In this document: positions 1-12,308 of the stretch, piece by piece | Layout of the letters: each line of letters begins with the position of its first letter | Numbering within the stretch: the stretch's first letter is position 1 | NCBI RefSeq assembly: GCF_014851905.1 | Contig: NZ_JACVAQ010000001.1 | Span: forward strand, 434,001-498,000 | DNA length: 64,000 nt | Direction of reading: 5' to 3' | Source: Pseudomonas sp. PDM14 | GTDB lineage: Bacteria > Pseudomonadota > Gammaproteobacteria > Pseudomonadales > Pseudomonadaceae | Made by a program: the position numbers and the translations under genes | Notes under the pieces: generated by a model | What the model was told of the DNA's origin: nothing | Seen by the model: only the letters and a program-made list of their open reading frames with translations | The model's database searches: none

Positions 1-246
1 ATGAGCATGAAGGACATCGGCATCTTCGACGGCGATCTGCTGGCAGTCCACACCACGCGCGAGGCCCGTAACGGCCAGATCGTGGTGGCGCGCATCGACG
101 ATGAGGTCACGGTCAAACGCTTCCAGCGCACCGGTAACAAGGTCCAGCTGATCGCCGAGAACCCGGACTTCGCCCCAATCGAAATCGATCTTGAAGAACA
201 GGATTTGATCATCGAAGGCCTGAGCGTCGGCGTCATTCGCCGCTAA
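1..246 (+). CDS. lexA: LexA repressor, C-terminal peptidase half (cut by window start)
   Basis: LexA represses the SOS regulon and cleaves itself when RecA filaments form on single-stranded DNA. Only the last 81 residues are here. They include the S24-type serine in 'GMSM' context (second visible codon) and the catalytic lysine in 'TVKRF' (visible residue 39). The spacing equals Ser119/Lys156 of the E. coli protein. The DNA-binding half and the promoter lie outside the window. The ATG at position 1 is an internal Met, not the start. sulA follows 33 bases downstream with no promoter-like LexA box between, so the two are probably one transcript. Confidence 0.95.
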   Translation: MSMKDIGIFDGDLLAVHTTREARNGQIVVARIDDEVTVKRFQRTGNKVQLIAENPDFAPIEIDLEEQDLIIEGLSVGVIRR

Positions 247-279
247 CGTGACCCGCCATCAAGTAGTAAGGAGAGTTTC

Positions 280-753
280 ATGCAGTTCCCGCAGTCGCTG
301 AACCGTTCGCAACTTCCGCTGTTTGAAGCTTTCCTGGGGCAGAACATGGTGCCGCTGCTGGTCGACACGCTTGAGTTGCCGGCCTGGATAGAGGAGCCCG
401 AGTGCTTCAGCGAAATGAGCCTCAGCGGCTCCGCCGGGCACTGCCGCCTGCTACTGGGCCCGGTGCTGCGCGAACTCAGCCAGAATCAGGATGCGCGCTG
501 GCTAACGCTGATCGCGCCGCCCGCCAGCCTGACCACAGCCTGGTTGCGTAGCGTCGGCCTCAACCTCGACCGCCTGCTGGTTCTGCAACCACGCACTGAG
601 CAAAGCGCCATGGAGCTGGCTGGTGAGGCATTGCGTCTGGGCCGCAGCCACACCGTGGTCAGCTGGCTCGACCTGCAACCCGGACAGCGCAAAAGCCTGA
701 GCAGCGCTGCCCGCCTGGGCAGTGCACAAAGTCTGAATATCCGTCTGGATTGA
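280..753 (+). CDS. sulA: SOS cell-division inhibitor SulA
   Basis: SulA-family protein of 157 residues, which binds FtsZ and blocks septation during DNA damage. The start is fixed by a strong Shine-Dalgarno (AAGGAG) about 7 bases upstream of the ATG. The central part ('LTLIAPPASLTTAWLRSVGL', then 'LDRLLVLQPRTEQSAMELA') matches the conserved core of the family as I remember it. It sits directly after lexA, the usual Pseudomonas arrangement, so its SOS control should come from the lexA promoter. No CTG-N10-CAG box is visible in the 33-base gap. Confidence 0.9.
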   Translation: MQFPQSLNRSQLPLFEAFLGQNMVPLLVDTLELPAWIEEPECFSEMSLSGSAGHCRLLLGPVLRELSQNQDARWLTLIAPPASLTTAWLRSVGLNLDRLLVLQPRTEQSAMELAGEALRLGRSHTVVSWLDLQPGQRKSLSSAARLGSAQSLNIRLD

Positions 754-831
754 AAGAAGGCCGACTGCGGAGAGAGACTGACTGAAAGTTGCTAGGCAGC
801 CAATGAATCAGCCTGAGAATGCGTACGACGA

Positions 832-1065
832 TCAGTGCAGTACGCGCGGCTGATCATCCTGATCCGTTTCGCCTTCGGCCAGGCGCCCCGCCATCTGCAC
901 ACCAACATTGAGCATGGCCTTGGCCACTTCGACATGATGGCCCTGCAGGAACGCCTTGGCGTCTGCCGAGAAATCCAGGGTCACCAGGGTTTCCTCATCC
1001 TCCGCACGACGCAGCGCAATGCGCCCATCGGGAAGCTCGACAATTTCCAGGAAGGATGTAGGCAT
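832..1065 (-). CDS. conserved hypothetical protein, 77 aa
   Basis: Small soluble acidic protein with no signal peptide or membrane segment. The N-terminal half reads like a short beta-rich unit ('SFLEIVELPDGRIALRRAEDE') followed by a helix. I recognise it only as a gene that lies between sulA and topA in other Pseudomonas, with no function known to me. The ATG at 1065 has a plausible ribosome site (TGGAG) and the frame is clean to the stop. It runs convergent to sulA. Confidence 0.7.
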   Translation of the reverse strand: MPTSFLEIVELPDGRIALRRAEDEETLVTLDFSADAKAFLQGHHVEVAKAMLNVGVQMAGRLAEGETDQDDQPRVLH

Positions 1066-1137
1066 GCGGGGTCTCCAATCAGGCGGCTAGTGTAACAGTC
1101 AGATCAGGGCAGCCGCTGCCCATCCATCCTTCCAGGC

Positions 1138-1656
1138 TCAGCACTCGCTGAGCGACTCACGGAAACGCAGGGCCAACTGCTTGAGTTGCTGGCGCCACGC
1201 TTCCATCGTTTCCCGCGACAACGCGGGCTCTTCATCAGCCAGGCTAACGGCCTGAATCAGCGGCAGCGTCGGATCGACCTTCGCCGTCTTCGGTGCAGCG
1301 GGCGGTACAAACAGGGCGGCGTATGCCGCAAGCAGTTGAGCCAGCCAGGTTTCCGACTGCTGCGCCATCTCCACCAGCTCAGCAATCTCCGGGCTTGGCG
1401 AAGCCTGTAACGCCACCTGATTGAGTAACAGCTCGACCCGCGGCGCACTAGCCTCGGCGGTGCGGTAATAGCCGGCAACCTCGTGGCAGATGCCGAGCAG
1501 CGCGCCATACAGGTGAAAGAGCGCGGTTTCACGCTCAGCCTGTGCCTGACCGGGCGAGCTCATCGCCTGGCCCTCTTCAACCTTGCGCAGGTTGTCCAGC
1601 GCCAGACCGGCGAAGTAGATCTTTTGATTGGTACGGGTATACAGCTCGTGCGCCAT
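1138..1656 (-). CDS. DUF6586 family protein
   Basis: Mostly helical protein of about 172 residues, a conserved hypothetical found downstream of topA in pseudomonads. I chose the ATG at 1656 ('MAHELYTRTNQK') over an upstream ATG at 1752, because it has a GAGG ribosome site and because the longer form would overlap the end of topA. No signal peptide, membrane helix or catalytic motif is visible. It follows topA on the same strand after about 70 bases and may be co-transcribed with it. Confidence 0.75.
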   Translation of the reverse strand: MAHELYTRTNQKIYFAGLALDNLRKVEEGQAMSSPGQAQAERETALFHLYGALLGICHEVAGYYRTAEASAPRVELLLNQVALQASPSPEIAELVEMAQQSETWLAQLLAAYAALFVPPAAPKTAKVDPTLPLIQAVSLADEEPALSRETMEAWRQQLKQLALRFRESLSEC

Positions 1657-1727
1657 GGCAACACCCTCGCTACGACTCTGGGCAGTCCTGGCATGCACGG
1701 TCTCTGCGACCATGCATGCCGACTCGG

Positions 1728-4337
1728 TCAGCCCTTGGTTTCTACCTTCCACTTGCCACCGGAGAAGAATGCACGCCAGCCGGTGGGCTTACCGTCCACC
1801 TCACTCTGCACATACTGCTCCTTGGTCTTGCGGCTGTAGCGGATAACCGCCGGACGGCCTTCCGGGTCTTTCTTCGGCGCATCCAGCAGGAAGTGGTACT
1901 TGGGATCGATCTCATCCTTGTGCGGAATCAGCTCGAGCACCAGCGGCGCACGGGTTTCGCGGTTCTTCGGGAACTGGCTGGCCGCGAGGAACAGGCCAGA
2001 GGCGCCGTCACGCAGGACGTAGGTATCGTCGACCTTCTCGCACTTGAGCTCGGGCATCTTCACCGCATCCATCTTCGGCGGTGCAGCTTCGCCGCTGCGC
2101 AGCAACTTGCGGGTGTTCTTGCAGGTCGGGTTGGTGCAGCCGAAGAACTTGCCGAAGCGGCCGGTCTTGAGCTGCATCTCGCTGCCGCACTTGTCGCACT
2201 CAAGGCTCGGGCCTTCGTAGCCCTTGATGCGGTACTGGCCCTGCTCGATCTCGTAGCCCGAGCAGTCCGGGTTGTTGCCACAGATGTGCAACTTGCGGGT
2301 CTCATCCAGCAGATAGGCATCCATCGCCGTGGCACAGATCGGGCAACGGTGCTTGTTGAGCAGTACGCGCGACTCGGATTCACCTTCGTCATCCGCCGCG
2401 ATCTCGTCACCGGGAATCAGGTTGATGGTCGCCTTGCAGCGCTCCTTCGGTGGCAGCGCATAGCCCGAGCAGCCGAGGAACACGCCAGTGGACGCGGTAC
2501 GGATCATCATCGGCCGGCCACACTCACGGCAGGCGATGTCGGTCAGCGTCGGCTGGTTGGCGCGCATGCCGCTGTCGGCGACCTCGGCCACCTCGAGCTT
2601 CTTCTTGAAGTCGCCATAGAACTCGTCGAGCAGGTGCTTCCAGTCACGCTCGCCCTGCGCCACGTCATCTAGATGCTCTTCCATGCCGGCGGTAAAGCCG
2701 TAGTCCATCAGGTTGGAAAAGCTTTCGTTGAGGCGCTCGGTGACAATGTCACCCATCTTTTCGGCGTAGAAGCGGCGGTTCTGCACCGTTACGTAACCAC
2801 GTTCTTGAATGGTCGAGATGATCGCCGCATAGGTGGACGGACGGCCGATACCGCGTTTCTCCAGCTCCTTGACCAGGCTGGCTTCGGAAAAGCGCGCAGG
2901 CGGCTTGGTGAAATGCTGGCTCGGATCGAGCTTGATCAGCTTCAGCGCCTCGCCTTCGCTCATATCCGGGAGGACATCGTCCTCACCCGGTTTGCTCTGC
3001 TGCGGCTGCGCACGGGTGTAGCCGTCGAACTTGAGGATACGGCCCTTGGCACGCAGCTCGAACGAGCCGGCAGCGACGGTGACGCTGGTCGACAGGTACT
3101 CGGCTGGCGGCATCTGGCAGGCGACGAACTGGCGCCAGATCAACTCGTACAGACGCTCGGCATCACGCTCCATGCCGGAGATCTGGGTCGGACGCAGGTT
3201 GACGTCGGACGGACGAATCGCCTCGTGCGCCTCTTGGGCGCCCTCCTTGCTCGAGTAAACGTTGGCCTTGGCCGGCAGGTACTTCTTGCCGTATTCGCTC
3301 TCGATGAAGCCACGCACCATTTCCACGGCATCGGCCGAGAGGTTGGTCGAGTCGGTACGCATATAGGTGATGTAGCCGGCCTCGTAGAGACGCTGGGCCA
3401 TCATCATGGTCTTCTTCACGCCAAAGCCGAGGCGGTTGCTCGCGGCCTGCTGCAGGGTCGAGGTGATGTACGGCGCCGACGGCTTGCTGCTGGTCGGGCG
3501 GTCTTCACGCTTAGCGATGCTGTAGGCAGACGCCTTCAGCTTCTCCAGCGCGGCCATGGTCTGGGCTTCGTTGACCGGCTTGAAGGCCTCGCCGTTCTCG
3601 CGAACCACTTCGAAACGCACGTTGGCGTTCTTCGCCGTGCCGAGATCCGCGTGCAGCTCCCAGTACTCTTCGGGCACGAACGCACGGATTTCCTTCTCGC
3701 GCTCGACCACCAGCTTCACCGCGACTGACTGCACGCGTCCGGCGGAAAGGCCACGGGCGATCTTCTGCCACAGCAGTGGCGAGACCATGTAGCCAACCAC
3801 GCGATCAAGGAAACGCCGCGCCTGCTGCGCGTTGACCCGATTGATATCGAGGTCGCCAGGCTTGGAGAAGGCTTCCTGAATCGCCTTCTTGGTAATTTCG
3901 TTGAACACCACGCGCTTGTAGCGGCTGTCATCACCACCAATGGCCTCGCGCAGGTGCCAGGCAATGGCCTCCCCCTCGCGATCCAAGTCGGTTGCGAGAT
4001 AGATGGTGTCGGCATCCTTGGCCAGGCGGCGCAGCTCCTCGATCACCTTCTCCTTCCCGGGAAGGATCTCGTACTTGGCCTTCCAGCCGTGCTCAGGGTC
4101 GACCCCCATGCGGGCGACCAGCTGGCGTTTGGCCTTTTCCTTGGGCGACAGTGCAGGTGCTTCGGCCGCCGCGGCCTTGCCGCGCTTGACCGGTTCCTTG
4201 TTCGCACTGGCGGAACCGCTGGTAGGCAGGTCACGGATATGGCCGATGCTCGACTTCACCACGTACTGGTTGCCCAGGTACTTGTTGATGGTCTTGGCCT
4301 TGGCCGGGGATTCCACGATGACCAGCGATTTGCCCAT
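1728..4337 (-). CDS. topA: DNA topoisomerase I (type IA)
   Basis: Relaxes negatively supercoiled DNA through a 5'-phosphotyrosine intermediate. The protein has 869 residues. The N-terminal Toprim domain shows '[12 protein letters not shown]' and '[10 protein letters not shown]'. The active-site region contains '[13 protein letters not shown]', holding the nucleophilic tyrosine. The C-terminal third has three four-cysteine zinc ribbons ('CRECGRP', 'CPICATA', 'CDKCGSE' and partners) plus a basic tail. The start at 4337 ([10 protein letters not shown]) is where homology begins; an upstream frame extension of 19 codons is rejected. A good sigma70 promoter lies 61-90 bases upstream. Confidence 0.97.
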   Translation of the reverse strand: MGKSLVIVESPAKAKTINKYLGNQYVVKSSIGHIRDLPTSGSASANKEPVKRGKAAAAEAPALSPKEKAKRQLVARMGVDPEHGWKAKYEILPGKEKVIEELRRLAKDADTIYLATDLDREGEAIAWHLREAIGGDDSRYKRVVFNEITKKAIQEAFSKPGDLDINRVNAQQARRFLDRVVGYMVSPLLWQKIARGLSAGRVQSVAVKLVVEREKEIRAFVPEEYWELHADLGTAKNANVRFEVVRENGEAFKPVNEAQTMAALEKLKASAYSIAKREDRPTSSKPSAPYITSTLQQAASNRLGFGVKKTMMMAQRLYEAGYITYMRTDSTNLSADAVEMVRGFIESEYGKKYLPAKANVYSSKEGAQEAHEAIRPSDVNLRPTQISGMERDAERLYELIWRQFVACQMPPAEYLSTSVTVAAGSFELRAKGRILKFDGYTRAQPQQSKPGEDDVLPDMSEGEALKLIKLDPSQHFTKPPARFSEASLVKELEKRGIGRPSTYAAIISTIQERGYVTVQNRRFYAEKMGDIVTERLNESFSNLMDYGFTAGMEEHLDDVAQGERDWKHLLDEFYGDFKKKLEVAEVADSGMRANQPTLTDIACRECGRPMMIRTASTGVFLGCSGYALPPKERCKATINLIPGDEIAADDEGESESRVLLNKHRCPICATAMDAYLLDETRKLHICGNNPDCSGYEIEQGQYRIKGYEGPSLECDKCGSEMQLKTGRFGKFFGCTNPTCKNTRKLLRSGEAAPPKMDAVKMPELKCEKVDDTYVLRDGASGLFLAASQFPKNRETRAPLVLELIPHKDEIDPKYHFLLDAPKKDPEGRPAVIRYSRKTKEQYVQSEVDGKPTGWRAFFSGGKWKVETKG

Positions 4338-4397
4338 GGATTGGAAAATTCCTGAATTCGAGAGAGTAAAAGCGGGAGGAGCCGATAAAGGCACCGC

Positions 4398-4427
4398 TAT
4401 ATATAGTGGCCTTCAAGGTGAGGTCAA
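4398..4427 (-). promoter_or_regulatory. sigma70-type promoter for topA
   Basis: On the minus strand TTGACC (4427-4422) is followed after 16 bases by TATATA (4405-4400), embedded in the palindromic run CTATATATAG. It lies in the intergenic gap upstream of topA. The alternating TA tract at the -10 should melt in a supercoiling-sensitive way, which would suit a topoisomerase promoter; that last point is inference. Confidence 0.65.
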
Positions 4428-4440
4428 GCGCGGGGCGTGC

Positions 4441-4677
4441 TCAATCCTTGCCGAACCGGGCCGGCTCGGCCTCGATCAAAGCAAAGCGCGGCAAGCTTTC
4501 GCCGTCCACTTCGACCGTACCGCAGAACATCTCCAGCGGTCGCACCCACATGCCGAACTCGCCGTACAGGGCCTGATAGACCACCACCTGCTCTTCCGTT
4601 TCGGAATGCCGGGCGACCGCGAAGACACGGTAATGCGGACCCTTGTAGTGACGATAGAGACCAGGCTGTACCTGCAT
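4441..4677 (-). CDS. DUF1653 family protein
   Basis: Protein of 78 residues matching the compact DUF1653 fold: 'GLYRHYKGPHYRVFAVARHSET', then 'VVYQALYGEFGMWVRPLEMF'. Function is not established. The start at 4677 (MQVQPGLYRHYKG) is taken because the family begins there; a longer frame to 4803 runs into the fadA coding region. It lies between topA and fadA on the same strand, the same position I recall in P. aeruginosa. Confidence 0.8.
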   Translation of the reverse strand: MQVQPGLYRHYKGPHYRVFAVARHSETEEQVVVYQALYGEFGMWVRPLEMFCGTVEVDGESLPRFALIEAEPARFGKD

Positions 4678-4710
4678 GGTTCGACTCCCGATAAATCTGC
4701 TGCATAAAAA

Positions 4711-4737
4711 CAAAAACCGGGGCACGAGGCCCCGGTT
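4711..4737 (-). terminator. rho-independent terminator of fadBA
   Basis: A 9-bp perfect stem (AACCGGGGC with GCCCCGGTT, 5-base loop) lies just after the fadA stop. On the minus strand it is followed by TTTGTTTTT. Confidence 0.8.
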
Positions 4738-4754
4738 CTTCCATCTCGGATCGC

Positions 4755-5960
<1,206 letters not shown>

Positions 5961-8108
5961 TTAACCGAAAAACTTCTGGCCGTTTTTGGCCATTTCGCGA
6001 AGTTTGGCGGTCGGGTGGTACAGCGCGCCCAGTTCGGCGTACTTGTCCGCCAGGGCAACGAATTCGGCCACACCGATGGAGTCGATGTAACGCAGCGCAC
6101 CACCGCGGAAGGGCGGGAAGCCGATGCCGTAGATCAGGCCCATGTCGGCCTCAGCTGCAGTCTCGACGATGCCGTCTTCCAGGCAACGAACGGTTTCCAG
6201 GCACAGCGGGATCATCATGAAGTTGATGATGTCCTCGTCCGTCACTTCCCGCTGCTCGGTAACGATCGACTTCAGCAGGTCGTAAGCAACCGGATCGGAG
6301 ACTTTCTTCGGCTTGCCGCGCTTGTCTACTTCGTACGAGTAGAAGCCCTTGCCGTTCTTCTGACCGAGGCGATTGGCGTCGTACATCACGTCGACGGCAG
6401 TCTTGCCTTCAACGGCCATACGATCCGGGAAGCCTTCGGCCATGACGTCGCGACCGTGGTGACCAGTGTCGATACCGACCACGTCGGACAGGTACGCCGG
6501 GCCCATCGGCCAGCCGAACTTCTCCATTACCTTGTCGATACGCACGAAGTCGACACCGAAGCCCAGCAGCTTGGAGAAGCCACCGAAATACGGGAACAGC
6601 ACGCGGTTGACCAGGAAGCCCGGGCAGTCGTTGACCACAATCGGGCTCTTGCCCATCTTCTTGGCGTAGGCAACGGTGGTGGCCACGGCCACTTCGCTGG
6701 ACTTCTCGCCACGGATGACCTCAACCAGCGGCATCATGTGTACCGGGTTGAAGAAGTGCATGCCGACGAAGTTTTCCGGACGCTTGAGGGCCTTGGCCAG
6801 CAAGTTGATGGAGATGGTCGAGGTGTTGGAGGCCAGGATGGCATCTTCACGCACCACGCCTTCGACTTCGGCCAGAACGATCTGCTTGACCTTCGGGTTC
6901 TCGACGACGGCTTCGACGACGATGTCGACGTTGCCGAAATCACCGTAGGACATGGTCGGGCGAATTGCGTTGAGGGCTTCAGCCATCTTCGCCGGGGTCA
7001 TGCGACCTTTCTCGACGCGCTTGCCGAGCAGCTTGGCTGCTTCGTTCAGGCCCATCTGGATACCGTCTTCACGGATATCCTTCATCAGGATCGGTGTGCC
7101 CTTGGAAGCCGACTGGTAGGCGATACCGCCGCCCATGATGCCAGCGCCGAGTACGGCGGCCAGTTTCACGTCGCGCGCGATTTCGTCGTACTGCTTGGCT
7201 TTCTTTTTCAGCTCCTGGTCATTCAGGAACAGGCCGATCAGGCTTTCGGCAACCGAGGTCTTGGCCAGTTTGACGAAGCCGGCGGCCTCGACTTCCAGCG
7301 CTTTCTCACGGCCGAAGTTGGCGGCTTTCTGGATGCTCTTGATCGCTTCGACCGGAGCCGGGTAGTTCGGGCCGGCCTGGCCAGCAACGAAACCTTTGGC
7401 GGTTTCGAAGGCCATCATCTGCTCGATGGCGTTGAGTTTGATCTTTTCCAGCTTGGGCTGACGCTTGGCCTTGAAGTCCAGCTCGCCGGAGATGGCGCGC
7501 TTGATCAGGTCCAGGGCAGCTTCCTGCAGTTTGGCCGGAGCGACGACAGCGTCGACCGCGCCTACTTTCAGGGCGTCGGAAGCCTTGGCTTCCTTGCTCG
7601 AGGCAATCCACTCGATGGCGTTGTCGGTACCGATCACGCGCGGCAGGCGCACGGTACCGCCGAAACCCGGGTAGATGCCCAGTTTGACTTCAGGCAGGCC
7701 GACTTTGGCGGTTTCGCTCATGACGCGATAATCGCCAGCCAGGCACATTTCGAAACCGCCACCCAGGGCGATGCCGTTGATGGCCACGACGGTCGGAACG
7801 CTGAGGTCTTCGAAGTCGCTGAAGATCTTGTTGGCTTCGAGGTTGCCGGCTACCAGCTCTTCATCGGGCAACTTGAAGTTGTCGACGAATTCGGTGATGT
7901 CGGCGCCGACGATGAATACGTCTTTGCCGCTGCTGACGATTACGCCCTTGATCGAACCGTCGGCCTTGATGGCGTCCACGGACTGACGCAGTTCGCTCAG
8001 TGTCAGACGGTTGAATTTGTTGACGGACTCACCCTTGAGGTCGAAATTCAATTCGACGATGCCGCCCTCAAGAGCCTTAACCGTGATGGCTTTACCTTCG
8101 TAAATCAT
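5961..8108 (-). CDS. fadB: fatty-acid oxidation complex alpha subunit FadB
   Basis: Bifunctional enoyl-CoA hydratase and 3-hydroxyacyl-CoA dehydrogenase of 715 residues, the usual Pseudomonas length. The hydratase half shows '[15 protein letters not shown]' and '[16 protein letters not shown]', with catalytic-type Glu120 and Glu140 matching E. coli Glu119/Glu139. The dehydrogenase half has the NAD-binding '[13 protein letters not shown]' and '[15 protein letters not shown]'. The ATG at 8108 ([10 protein letters not shown]) is chosen because homology starts there; the open frame continues 51 codons upstream without family-like sequence. It makes a complex with FadA, encoded just downstream. 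Confidence 0.97.
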   Translation of the reverse strand: MIYEGKAITVKALEGGIVELNFDLKGESVNKFNRLTLSELRQSVDAIKADGSIKGVIVSSGKDVFIVGADITEFVDNFKLPDEELVAGNLEANKIFSDFEDLSVPTVVAINGIALGGGFEMCLAGDYRVMSETAKVGLPEVKLGIYPGFGGTVRLPRVIGTDNAIEWIASSKEAKASDALKVGAVDAVVAPAKLQEAALDLIKRAISGELDFKAKRQPKLEKIKLNAIEQMMAFETAKGFVAGQAGPNYPAPVEAIKSIQKAANFGREKALEVEAAGFVKLAKTSVAESLIGLFLNDQELKKKAKQYDEIARDVKLAAVLGAGIMGGGIAYQSASKGTPILMKDIREDGIQMGLNEAAKLLGKRVEKGRMTPAKMAEALNAIRPTMSYGDFGNVDIVVEAVVENPKVKQIVLAEVEGVVREDAILASNTSTISINLLAKALKRPENFVGMHFFNPVHMMPLVEVIRGEKSSEVAVATTVAYAKKMGKSPIVVNDCPGFLVNRVLFPYFGGFSKLLGFGVDFVRIDKVMEKFGWPMGPAYLSDVVGIDTGHHGRDVMAEGFPDRMAVEGKTAVDVMYDANRLGQKNGKGFYSYEVDKRGKPKKVSDPVAYDLLKSIVTEQREVTDEDIINFMMIPLCLETVRCLEDGIVETAAEADMGLIYGIGFPPFRGGALRYIDSIGVAEFVALADKYAELGALYHPTAKLREMAKNGQKFFG

Positions 8109-8484
8109 CAACTGATCTCCACGGTATGGAAGCTGAACAGTACACATCGGAGCCAACCAGAAGGCTCGCCCACGGCGCAGGCCGTCGAGCATAGCTTCAA
8201 TCGGCCTGGCACACCCGCCGACGCGATATTCGGACTGTATTGGAGCAGCCTTCTCAGGCAAACACTCAATTCATACGCCCGTTTGATTTGGGTGCGCACA
8301 CATTCTGCGAAAAGATCGCCGTTGTCAATTGCCTGCCCGGCGCATGCGCTATCAGAACGCCAGCCCACGGCTGGCAAGCTGTTCAGCACGTCGCCGCAGG
8401 CTGCGCGGCGCGTGACCTCCAGCAAAGAAAAGGGGATTTACGCGAATTATTCATTTAATGAATGGACAATTTCAGACTGGTTGG
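8109..8484 (-). promoter_or_regulatory. upstream region of fadBA
   Basis: 376 bases between fadB and the next gene, with no credible ORF. It should carry the fadBA promoter. A weak sigma70-like pair (TTGCCT, 16 bases, TACAGT on the minus strand, around 8236-8263) is the best I see. I looked for the PsrA-type GAAAC-GTTTC operator and found only distant CAAAC and GTTTG words with the wrong spacing. Confidence 0.4.
8449..8463. repeat. AT-rich palindrome, possible operator
   Basis: ATTCATTTAATGAAT has perfect 7-bp arms around a single T. It lies just beyond the stop of the 8485-8922 gene and about 340 bases upstream of fadB, in an AT-rich patch unusual for this genome. It could be a repressor site or part of a weak 3' end. 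No regulator is identified. Confidence 0.35.
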
Positions 8485-8922
8485 TCACGCCAGTTCTGTG
8501 AGCACATTGGCAATTTTCTGCAGATCGTCCTGGTCGCCACCTTCACCCCAGTACAGGGCAATCATCTGCCGCCCGGCCTCGACCTTATAGACATCGCCGG
8601 GCAGCTCGCTCAGATGAGGCAGTACGTCCGCATCGGCGCAGGGCTCGCGCCACTGGTTGAGCCACTCTCCCGGAGAGACCTGCCAATAGGCCCATATCTC
8701 ACTGCGCCCGGCACGACGCGCGCGGTGATACTGGGCACAATGAGCCGGCGGATTGAACGGCAGCCAGTGCGGCCACTCCTGCTGCGCCAGCTGCATCGCC
8801 AGGCCCATGCGCCGTGCGGCGAGGCGCAGTTCGATCTGCCTGCGCTGGCGCGGCGAAGAGCGCAGCCAGGCCAGCGGGCTCAGCGCCACGCCGATGAGCA
8901 ATATCACGATCCACCAGGTCAT
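8485..8922 (-). CDS. membrane-anchored conserved hypothetical protein
   Basis: 145 residues with one N-terminal hydrophobic helix (roughly residues 3-20, 'WWIVILLIGVALSPLAWL'). A basic stretch ('RSSPRQRRQ') follows, so the C-terminal part is probably cytoplasmic. The soluble part has several Trp/Tyr residues and no motif I recognise. The start at 8922 is chosen because the upstream extension to 8988 has no membrane-protein character. It diverges from the universal stress gene at 9008. Confidence 0.65.
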   Translation of the reverse strand: MTWWIVILLIGVALSPLAWLRSSPRQRRQIELRLAARRMGLAMQLAQQEWPHWLPFNPPAHCAQYHRARRAGRSEIWAYWQVSPGEWLNQWREPCADADVLPHLSELPGDVYKVEAGRQMIALYWGEGGDQDDLQKIANVLTELA

Positions 8923-9007
8923 ATCTGTCACTCTGCGGCAAAAGCCTGTGTTATGAAGCAGGGAAAGCCATACTGGCGAGAAGAGCAATCACAAGGAGGA
9001 ACACCCC

Positions 9008-9448
9008 ATGCCCTACCAGCACATTCTGATTGCGGTCGACCTGACCGATGAATGCCACCCGGTCGTGCAGCGGGCCCTGGCAGTAGCTGCGAGCAGCGGT
9101 GCCCGAGCGTCCCTGGTGCACATCATCGAGCCGATGGCCATGGCCTTTGGCGGTGATGTGCCGATGGACCTTTCACTGCTGCAACAACAGCAATTCGACC
9201 AGGCCCGTGAGCGCCTGGAAAGCTTCACCGCGCAGTACCCACAACTGAGCAGCGATCAGCGTCACCTGGTCTACGGCCAGCCGCGCCAGGAAATCCACCG
9301 CCTGGTGAGCGAACAGGGTTGCGACCTGATCGTGGTCGGCAGCCACGGTCGCCACGGCCTAGCCCTGCTCCTGGGCTCGACCGCCAACGACGTGTTGCAT
9401 GGCGCGCCCTGCGACGTGCTCGCCGTCCGCCTGAAGAAACACGCGTGA
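9008..9448 (+). CDS. universal stress protein, UspA family
   Basis: Single UspA domain of 146 residues, an ATP-binding alpha/beta fold. The nucleotide-binding signature G-x2-G-x9-GS is intact near residues 112-126 ('VVGSHGRHGLALLLGSTAND'). The start has a strong Shine-Dalgarno (AAGGAGG). Family members are usually induced under stasis, low oxygen or stress. No clear ANR box or other operator was found in the 85-base upstream gap. A bidirectional terminator follows directly. Confidence 0.9.
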   Translation: MPYQHILIAVDLTDECHPVVQRALAVAASSGARASLVHIIEPMAMAFGGDVPMDLSLLQQQQFDQARERLESFTAQYPQLSSDQRHLVYGQPRQEIHRLVSEQGCDLIVVGSHGRHGLALLLGSTANDVLHGAPCDVLAVRLKKHA

Positions 9449-9449
9449 A

Positions 9450-9478
9450 AAATGGGGCGGATAGCCGCCCCACTCTTT
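9450..9478. terminator. bidirectional terminator
   Basis: Stem TGGGGCGG/CCGCCCCA (loop ATAG) between two convergent genes. Downstream on the plus strand is CTCTTTATAT; on the minus strand the stem is followed by TTTTTC. It can serve both the stress gene and the DUF6901 gene. Confidence 0.75.
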
Positions 9479-9490
9479 ATATACAGCCGC

Positions 9491-10177
9491 TCACTCGATC
9501 GCTTCGCCAGCGCTCATCACCAGCGGACGGACCTTCTGTAGCTGGGTTTCCAGCGATACGGTAAGGCTCGACGACATGGAGAAGAAGGTCAGAAAGGCCT
9601 TCAGGTTCGAGTCGCCCTCGCAGGTGTCGTGGATGCGCTGCCAGAACGCCTGATTGACCAGCTGCAGTTGCTGGAACTGCTTGACCAGCCCTTTCAGCTC
9701 CCAATCCGGACGGCGCCCCTCCCGGTTGTTGAAGTACTGGCGCATCAGGTACAGGGAAATGGTGCGCAGGATGAACTCCTGGCTACTGGCGAACGGCAGG
9801 TGGTTCTGCGCCATCGGCCGCAGACGACCGAGCACCGGGCAACTGCTGGTGGCCATGATCACGCCCAGTAGCGAGCGCAGCCCCTCCTCCAGCCCGACCA
9901 GCTTGTTGTACTCGCGCTCGGGTGTGCGCACCCAGACCTGGGCTTTCTTCACGGCTGGCAGACCGTGGAAATCCTCGATCACCCGGTGCAGGTCCACCGC
10001 CGCCGGGCAGTGGCTGTAGTCGTCCTTGCTCAACGGGCAGTTGCTGCATTTATTGTTATCCAGGCGCGCCCATTTGGGCGCCTCCTGAGCACTCTGGGCA
10101 TCGTATTGACGATCCAGCTCGATCCGGTAGCTGAACTGATGGTTGTCATCCAGAGTGATGCGGTACTCAATCGCCAT
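9491..10177 (-). CDS. DUF6901 family protein with a four-cysteine pattern
   Basis: 228 residues, soluble. The N-terminal part is beta-rich ('IEYRITLDDNHQFSYRIELD'). It is followed by Cys44-x2-Cys47-x9-Cys57 and a later Cys113 in 'SSCPVLGRL', a layout that could hold a metal or Fe-S cluster. The rest is helical. Function is unknown to me. It lies 25 bases downstream of the ABC-F gene on the same strand and has its own GGAG ribosome site, so co-transcription is likely. Confidence 0.75.
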   Translation of the reverse strand: MAIEYRITLDDNHQFSYRIELDRQYDAQSAQEAPKWARLDNNKCSNCPLSKDDYSHCPAAVDLHRVIEDFHGLPAVKKAQVWVRTPEREYNKLVGLEEGLRSLLGVIMATSSCPVLGRLRPMAQNHLPFASSQEFILRTISLYLMRQYFNNREGRRPDWELKGLVKQFQQLQLVNQAFWQRIHDTCEGDSNLKAFLTFFSMSSSLTVSLETQLQKVRPLVMSAGEAIE

Positions 10178-10202
10178 GCGTATCTCCGACAGGCTTTTTT
10201 CC

Positions 10203-12122
<1,920 letters not shown>

Positions 12123-12308
12123 AGTAAACGGCTACTTACAAAAAATCGGGGAGGCATTCTAACCGACTTGCCGGCCGATCATGCTGGCATTTATGCATCA
12201 TGTTTCACGCCCGGCAGCGCGCTTTCGCCTGCGCCCGGCAAAAGGCTAAGCTAGGCGCACTCGGTGTCGGCCCGCCCGCACCTGTCACGTTTTCTGCCCG
12301 GAAGTGTC

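Noticed and set aside
247..279. Separate LexA box for sulA
   Set aside because: The 33-base gap between lexA and sulA contains no CTG-N10-CAG. sulA is best explained as co-transcribed with lexA.
8250..8290. PsrA operator before fadBA
   Set aside because: Only isolated CAAAC and GTTTG words with about 17 bases between them; the PsrA site needs 2-4 bases.
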